Program-made: the position numbers and the translations under genes
Part shown: positions 59,941 to 64,000 of the stretch, piece by piece
Numbering within the stretch: position 1 is the first letter of the stretch
How the letters are laid out: the number at the start of each line of letters is the position of its first letter
The notes under the pieces: generated by a model
The model's input: the letters and a program-made list of their open reading frames with translations, nothing else
Database searches by the model: none
Told to the model about the DNA's origin: nothing
NCBI RefSeq assembly: GCF_900105055.1
Contig: NZ_FNTA01000004.1
Coordinates: 6,541,501 to 6,605,500, forward strand
DNA: 64,000 nt
Origin: Amycolatopsis lurida
Lineage (GTDB): Bacteria; Actinomycetota; Actinomycetes; Mycobacteriales; Pseudonocardiaceae
Direction of reading: 5' to 3'

Positions 59941-59970
59941 ACCCTTTCACTACTTAATTAGTGAAAGGGT
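59941..59970. promoter_or_regulatory. Operator palindrome over the RBS of the YtrA-type gene
   Basis: ACCCTTTCACTA-CTTAAT-TAGTGAAAGGGT has perfect 12 bp arms and an AT-rich centre. Its right arm contains the GAAAGGG ribosome site of the gene starting at 59978. GntR regulators of the YtrA group often bind such sites in front of their own gene. Confidence 0.6.
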
Positions 59971-59977
59971 GTTGCCA

Positions 59978-60373
59978 GTGGTCACCTTCCATCTGGACAA
60001 AGGCTCGGGCGTCGCGACGTACGTCCAGCTCGTCCAGCAGGTCAAGAACGCCCTCCGCCTGGGGTTGCTGGAGCCGGGGGACCGGCTGCCGACGGCGAAG
60101 GAAGTGGTCGCCGAGCTGGCGATCAATCCCAACACCGTCCTCAAGGCCTATCGCGAGCTGGAGCGTGAAGGGCTCGTCGAGGGGAAGCCGGGCCTCGGCA
60201 CCTTCGTCCAGAAGACTCTCGGAGGCGCTTCGTTCGCGGAGCACACCCGCTTGCGGAAGAGCCTCGGAGCGTGGGTCCGCGACGCGCGCGAATCGGGGCT
60301 TGATCAGGAAGACGTCGAGGCGCTGTTCACCTCGGTGATGGTCGATGGCTTTCGAGGGGAGCGGACGGCATGA
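59978..60373 (+). CDS. GntR-family regulator, YtrA subfamily
   Basis: 131 residues. The GTG at 59978 is preferred because GAAAGGG lies 9 bases upstream; a GTG at 59969 would lie within that site. The winged helix is YVQLVQQVKNALRLGLLEPG, LPTAKEVVAELAINPNTVLKAYRELE-like sequence, and LGTFVQKTL. YtrA regulators have only a short C-terminal dimerisation part, which fits the length. It heads an operon with an ABC exporter and is probably autorepressed. Confidence 0.87.
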   Translation: MVTFHLDKGSGVATYVQLVQQVKNALRLGLLEPGDRLPTAKEVVAELAINPNTVLKAYRELEREGLVEGKPGLGTFVQKTLGGASFAEHTRLRKSLGAWVRDARESGLDQEDVEALFTSVMVDGFRGERTA

Positions 60374-61233
60374 CCGATGAACCCGTCATCGAGGCGACCG
60401 GACTCGGCAAGCGCTACCGCCGCAAGTGGGCGCTGCGCGACTGCTCCCTCGCCGTCCCGAAAGGCCGGGTCGTCGCCCTGGTCGGACCCAACGGCGCGGG
60501 TAAGACGACCTTCCTGCACCTGGCCGTCGGACTGCTCGACGCGACCCTCGGCTCGGTCTCGGTCCGGGGCACCGCCGCTTTCCTCGCGCAGGACAAGCCG
60601 TTGTACTCCGGCTTCAGCATCGCGGAGATGCTCAAGTTCGGCAGACGCCTGAACCCGGGATGGGACGACGAGTTCGCGCTCAAACGCATCGACTCGCTCG
60701 GGCTTCCCCTGAAGCACAAGGTCGGCAAGCTCTCCGGCGGGCAGCGCGCGCAGGTGGCGCTCACCCTCGCCCTCGCGAAACGCCCGGACCTCCTGGTGCT
60801 CGACGAGCCGCTCGCGAATCTCGACCCGCTGGCCCGCCACGAGGTCATGCGCGGCCTGATGGAGGCCGTCGCCGAAACCGGGATGACCGTCCTCCTCTCG
60901 TCTCACGTCGTCTCCGACCTGGAGAACACCTGCGACTGGCTGATCGTCCTCAACGGCGGCCGCGTCCAGGTCAGCGGCGACATCGACGAACTCGTCGCCG
61001 GACACCGGACCTTCGTCGGCCCCGTGGAGGAGGCCGACGCGCTGGGCAGACGCGTCGCGATCGTGGACGAGGCCAGGGCCGGCAGGCAGGCGACCGTTTT
61101 CGCCCGCACCGAACCGGTCTCGCTGGGTCCACAGTGGACCGAGCGGCCGGCGAACCTGGAGGAGCTGGTGCTCGCCTACCTGCGGCGGCCCGAATCCGCG
61201 AGCCTGCCTCGCCCGACACTGGCTTCGGCGTAA
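60370..61233 (+). CDS. ABC exporter ATPase
   Basis: 287 residues overlapping the regulator by 4 bases. Walker A is VGPNGAGKTTFLHLAVGLL, signature KLSGGQRAQVALTLAL and Walker B LLVLDEPLANLDPL. About 70 residues follow the ATPase core. The set of YtrA regulator, ATPase and two permeases resembles cell-envelope-stress exporters. GTCCACAGTGGAC occurs in the coding sequence at 61127. Confidence 0.88.
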   Translation: MTDEPVIEATGLGKRYRRKWALRDCSLAVPKGRVVALVGPNGAGKTTFLHLAVGLLDATLGSVSVRGTAAFLAQDKPLYSGFSIAEMLKFGRRLNPGWDDEFALKRIDSLGLPLKHKVGKLSGGQRAQVALTLALAKRPDLLVLDEPLANLDPLARHEVMRGLMEAVAETGMTVLLSSHVVSDLENTCDWLIVLNGGRVQVSGDIDELVAGHRTFVGPVEEADALGRRVAIVDEARAGRQATVFARTEPVSLGPQWTERPANLEELVLAYLRRPESASLPRPTLASA

Positions 61234-61242
61234 GGGGGAACA

Positions 61243-62031
61243 ATGCTCTGGCTCACCTATCGTCAGCAGCGGATGCAGCTGCTGATCACCGCCGGTCTGC
61301 TCGTCGCCGTCGGGATCGTCCTGCTGGTCAACGGGAACGCCGCGGCGACCAGCCCGAACCCGGCGAAGCTCTTCGCGGATCTGTACCAGTACCTTTCCTG
61401 GCTCCAGGTCGTCCCCGTGGCGATCGGTGTCTTCTGGGGCGCGCCGCTGGTCGCGGCCGAATTCGAACGAGGTACCACGAAACTGGCCTGGACCCAGTCG
61501 ATCTCGCGGTTCCGCTGGCTCGGCGTGAAACTGGGGTTCCTGGCCGTTCTCGCCACCCTCGGCGGGCTCGCGTTCGGCGCGATGATGCAGCGCTGGGTGG
61601 AGGTCTTCCCCGCCGATCGAGGCGACACCGGCATCACCAGCCGCTTCGACAACCCGGTCCTGTTCACGATGACGGGCGTCGCGCCGGGCGCGTGGTGGCT
61701 CTTCGGGTTCGTGCTCGGCACCGCGGCGGGCGCGCTCATCCGCAAGACCCTGCCCGCCATCGCCGTCACCATCGCGGTGTCGGTGGGCCTGATGATCGGC
61801 CTGAGCAACGTCCGTGACGGCTACGCGCAACCCGAACTCGTCCAGCCGGGCGCGGAACCCCTGGGCCGGGTGGTCGAAATGGTCAGGGACGCCGCCGGGG
61901 AGATCACCGCGCTCAAGGTCCTGCCCGCGGACTGGTACTGGCGCTTCCAGTGGACCGAAGCCGCGATCCTGACGGGCGTCTCCCTCCTGCTCGCCGTCGC
62001 CGCCACCTTCGCCATCCGGCGCCGTTCCTAG
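61243..62031 (+). CDS. ABC exporter permease subunit 1
   Basis: 262 residues with six hydrophobic helices, two forming the N- and C-terminal pair. MLWLTYRQQRMQLLITAGLL opens it, GVFWGAPLVAAEFERGTTK and AWTQSISRFRWLGVKLG form the cytoplasmic loop, and RKTLPAIAVTIAVSVGLMIG follows. It is paralogous to the next gene. A large external loop precedes the last helix. Confidence 0.82.
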   Translation: MLWLTYRQQRMQLLITAGLLVAVGIVLLVNGNAAATSPNPAKLFADLYQYLSWLQVVPVAIGVFWGAPLVAAEFERGTTKLAWTQSISRFRWLGVKLGFLAVLATLGGLAFGAMMQRWVEVFPADRGDTGITSRFDNPVLFTMTGVAPGAWWLFGFVLGTAAGALIRKTLPAIAVTIAVSVGLMIGLSNVRDGYAQPELVQPGAEPLGRVVEMVRDAAGEITALKVLPADWYWRFQWTEAAILTGVSLLLAVAATFAIRRRS

Positions 62032-62045
62032 AAAGGCACAGCTTC

Positions 62046-62966
62046 TTGCTTTGGCTCACCTGGCGGCAGCACCGCACCCAGCTGCTCGTCACCCTCGGAT
62101 TCCTCACCGTGCTCGGCGGGATCCTGTTCCTGACCGGGCGGGTCGCGCTCGGCGCCGCGAGCGGCGAGATCGTCTCCCACTGCTACGGAGGCGGCGTGCC
62201 CTGCCGCGAATTCGACGCGGGATTGGAGGACCTCTACCAGAAGATCTACCCGCTGATCGTGACGATACCGTTCGTCCCCCTGCTGGCCGGGGTCTTCTGG
62301 GGTGCTCCGCTGCTCGCCAGGGAACACGAACGCGGAACCTGCCAGCTCGCGTGGACCCAATCGGTGAGCCGCGGGCACTGGCTGGGCGTCAAGTTCGGTG
62401 TCCTCGGCGTGGCCGCGACGCTGGCAGGCCTCGCTTCGGGACAGATGTTCGGCAAGTGGCTGGAGATCTTCCCCGGCAAAGCGGAGACACTGCGCGAGAC
62501 GTCGTACTTCGGCGCCGTCGGGATCGCGCCCGCCGCGTGGTGGCTGTTCGCCTTCGCCCTCGGCGCCGCGGCTGGGGTGCTGGTGCGCAAGACCTTGCCC
62601 GCCATCGCGATCACGGTCGCGGTGTTCGTCGCGGCCGCGGTCACGCTGATGCTCCTGCGGCCGCACTACGCCGAACCGGTCCGCTCGCTCGGTGCCGACC
62701 CGGCCACGAAGGGCGCCTTGATCGTCCAGTCGGGCAGAATCGCCCCGGACGGCACGGAGCTGCGCCTGATCGACGAGATGCCCGAATGCCCGCCCGGCAA
62801 GGGGATGAACGCCTGTGCTCAGGCAGCGGGGTATCAGGACTTCACCGTCTACCAGCCCACCGATCGGTTCTGGCGATTCCAGTGGACCGAGGCGGGCATC
62901 CTGCTCGCCGCGACCGCGGTGCTCGGGGGCGTCGTGGTCGGGGGCACGGTCCGCCGCCGTCGCTGA
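62046..62966 (+). CDS. ABC exporter permease subunit 2
   Basis: 306 residues. The TTG at 62046 is taken as the start since LLWLTWRQHRTQLLVTLGF then aligns with the previous protein; AAAGG lies 11 bases before it. Shared segments are GVFWGAPLLAREHERGTCQL, AWTQSVSRGHWLGVKFG and RKTLPAIAITVAVFVAAAV. The last external loop is longer and holds two Cys pairs (EMPECPPGKGMNACAQ and SHCYGGGVPC), possibly disulfides. The two permeases would form a heterodimer. Confidence 0.8.
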   Translation: MLWLTWRQHRTQLLVTLGFLTVLGGILFLTGRVALGAASGEIVSHCYGGGVPCREFDAGLEDLYQKIYPLIVTIPFVPLLAGVFWGAPLLAREHERGTCQLAWTQSVSRGHWLGVKFGVLGVAATLAGLASGQMFGKWLEIFPGKAETLRETSYFGAVGIAPAAWWLFAFALGAAAGVLVRKTLPAIAITVAVFVAAAVTLMLLRPHYAEPVRSLGADPATKGALIVQSGRIAPDGTELRLIDEMPECPPGKGMNACAQAAGYQDFTVYQPTDRFWRFQWTEAGILLAATAVLGGVVVGGTVRRRR

Positions 62967-62987
62967 GACGGCGGCGGACCGGGTACT

Positions 62988-64000
62988 TCAGTCGAGCTGG
63001 AGTTCGGGCCGGTACAGATCGAACCAGTGGTAGAGGTCCAGCGCCCGGTCGATCCCGGAGCGCTGGGCCGACGACATCGTGGCCGGGTCCACTTCGGACA
63101 CCTGGTGCAGCCAGTCGCGGTCCACCAGCTCGAACACCGGGTTTTCCCGTTCGGTCAAGGCCTCCTTGGCCTGCTGCTGCAACGCGGCCGCGTAGCCGGG
63201 GTCCTGAGTGGACGGATACGGGCTCTTGACCCTGTCCCGCACGGACGCCGGCAGCACGTGTTCGGTCGCGTGCCGCAGCAGGCTCTTTTCCCTGCCGTCG
63301 AAGGTCTTCAACGACCACGGCGTGTTGTAGACGTACTCGACGAGGCGGTGGTCGCAGAAGGGCACACGCACCTCGAGCCCGACGGCCATCGACGCCCGGT
63401 CCTTGCGGTCCAGCAGCATCCGCACGAACCGGCTCAGGTGCAGGTTGCAGACCGTGCGCATCTTGCGGTCCTGCTCGCTCTCCCCGTCGAGGTGCTCGAC
63501 CTGGGCGACGGCGGTGGCGTACTGGTCGGCGATGTAGCCCGGCAGGTCGAGCTTCGCTTGGACCTCCCCGCGCAGCAGGGCGCCCCGCTCGCTGGTGAGG
63601 CCCATCCGGAAGGCGAGCCAGGGGAACGTCCCCGAGTTCACCGCGGCTTCGTCGTGGAACCAGCGGTACCCGCCGAAGACCTCGTCGGCGGACTCGCCGG
63701 ACAACGCCACCGTCGACTCGGCGCGGATCGCCTTGAACAGCAGGTAAAGCGAGGTGTCCATGTCCCCGAGCCCCGCCGGGATGTCCCGCGCGGTCAGCAC
63801 CTTGCGGCGCACCTCGGGGTCGCTGAGCTCGGCCGGGTTCAGCACGACGTCCTTGTGGTCGGAGCCGACCAGCCGCGCGACGTCACGGATGTAGGGCGAG
63901 TCCGGGGTGTCCCGCACCTCGTCCGGCTGGAAGTTCTCCTCCTGACCCTGGAAATCGACCGAGAACGTGCGCAGGCGCTCGCCCTGTTCGGCGAGCCGCG
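62988..64000 (-). CDS. Glutamine-hydrolysing asparagine synthetase, C-terminal part (5' end cut off)
   Basis: At least 337 residues of the synthetase domain, open through the window edge. The ATP-pyrophosphatase-type segment VALSGESADEVFGGYRWF is visible, then RKDRASMAVGLEVRVPFCDH and KSLLRHATEHVLPASVRDRV. The usual N-terminal glutaminase domain with its Cys would lie beyond 64000. The AsnB type makes asparagine from aspartate, glutamine and ATP, but relatives act in natural-product pathways, and the missing half prevents a firm choice. Confidence 0.82.
   Translation of the reverse strand, partial: RLAEQGERLRTFSVDFQGQEENFQPDEVRDTPDSPYIRDVARLVGSDHKDVVLNPAELSDPEVRRKVLTARDIPAGLGDMDTSLYLLFKAIRAESTVALSGESADEVFGGYRWFHDEAAVNSGTFPWLAFRMGLTSERGALLRGEVQAKLDLPGYIADQYATAVAQVEHLDGESEQDRKMRTVCNLHLSRFVRMLLDRKDRASMAVGLEVRVPFCDHRLVEYVYNTPWSLKTFDGREKSLLRHATEHVLPASVRDRVKSPYPSTQDPGYAAALQQQAKEALTERENPVFELVDRDWLHQVSEVDPATMSSAQRSGIDRALDLYHWFDLYRPELQLD

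Larger units (their letters stand above)
59560..59977. other. Intergenic region between the AfsR-like and YtrA-type genes
   Basis: About 420 bases between divergent starts without a gene I can support. It holds SARP-like heptamers (59591-59619), a family 2 palindrome (59845-59895) and a 30 bp palindrome (59941-59970). Open frames exist on both strands but cross the palindrome and lack family likeness or good starts. The stretch 59620-59844 shows nothing I can name. Confidence 0.7.

Noticed and set aside
59634..59957. Possible small gene in the AfsR-YtrA intergenic region, either strand
   Set aside because: Frames run through the perfect palindrome at 59845-59895, have no convincing ribosome site and resemble no family I know.
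1..64000. CRISPR arrays, tRNA or rRNA genes, insertion sequences, integrases or prophage genes
   Set aside because: I saw no spaced direct-repeat array, no cloverleaf-like gene, and no transposase, integrase or phage protein among the readable frames.

Overview
The window looks like chromosomal DNA of a high-GC actinomycete, most likely Amycolatopsis or another Pseudonocardiaceae. The grounds are GC-rich third codon positions, many GTG starts, ATGA/GTGA stop-start overlaps, a SigD/ShbA-type sigma factor, an AfsR/SARP regulator, DUF5709 and DUF202 proteins, and two families of long intergenic palindromes. The genus is inference. I count about 70 protein genes (two cut by the window ends), two gene remnants and no RNA genes.

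Layout. 1-6009: a cut membrane protein, a double-domain short-chain reductase, a small unknown protein, a ferredoxin-reductase-like flavoprotein and a Bcr/CflA drug exporter. 6240-15732: a complete non-phosphorylating L-fucose pathway (mutarotase, dehydrogenase, lactonase, fuconate dehydratase, ketodeoxyfuconate dehydrogenase, diketodeoxyfuconate hydrolase) with an ABC sugar importer and an FCD-type GntR regulator. 15843-24994: sigma factor, GtrA/DUF202 membrane genes, glycerate kinase with a 2-hydroxyacid dehydrogenase, a DJ-1 protein, an acetoacetate-decarboxylase-like protein, a TetR regulator and an Old Yellow Enzyme. 25115-31143: the protocatechuate branch of the beta-ketoadipate pathway in the order pcaIJFHGDC-pcaR, with no pcaB. 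31136-42666: a form II (AYRGAGR) CO-dehydrogenase-like molybdenum hydroxylase with its maturation genes, interrupted by two unrelated gene pairs. 42709-46362: a flavin monooxygenase-like gene, two gene scars, and a LysR gene divergent from an exported SDR and SnoaL pair. 46343-55845: a myo-inositol catabolic and import locus (iolE, ABC importer, iolC, iolB, iolD against a LacI regulator and iolG). 56057-64000: a small membrane protein, a 992-residue AfsR-like regulator, a YtrA-type GntR regulator with an ABC exporter, and the start of a cut asparagine synthetase.

How the parts work together. The window is dominated by plant- and soil-carbon catabolism (fucose, inositol, protocatechuate, C1 or aromatic molybdenum chemistry), and most modules carry their own regulator and a visible candidate operator. 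The fucose, inositol and pca modules are tight polycistrons with 4-8 bp overlaps.

Most unusual signals. (1) Four copies of a 46-50 bp near-perfect palindrome sit at the 3' ends of plus-strand genes; three contain the gene's stop codon and one has a wholly replaced but still palindromic core. (2) A second palindrome family has two copies, and both families share the outer pentamer CGTGA/TCACG. (3) The 13-mer GTCCACWGTGGAC recurs inside coding sequence. (4) Three heptamers with an exact 11 bp period, the arrangement bound by SARP proteins, lie just upstream of the AfsR-like gene.
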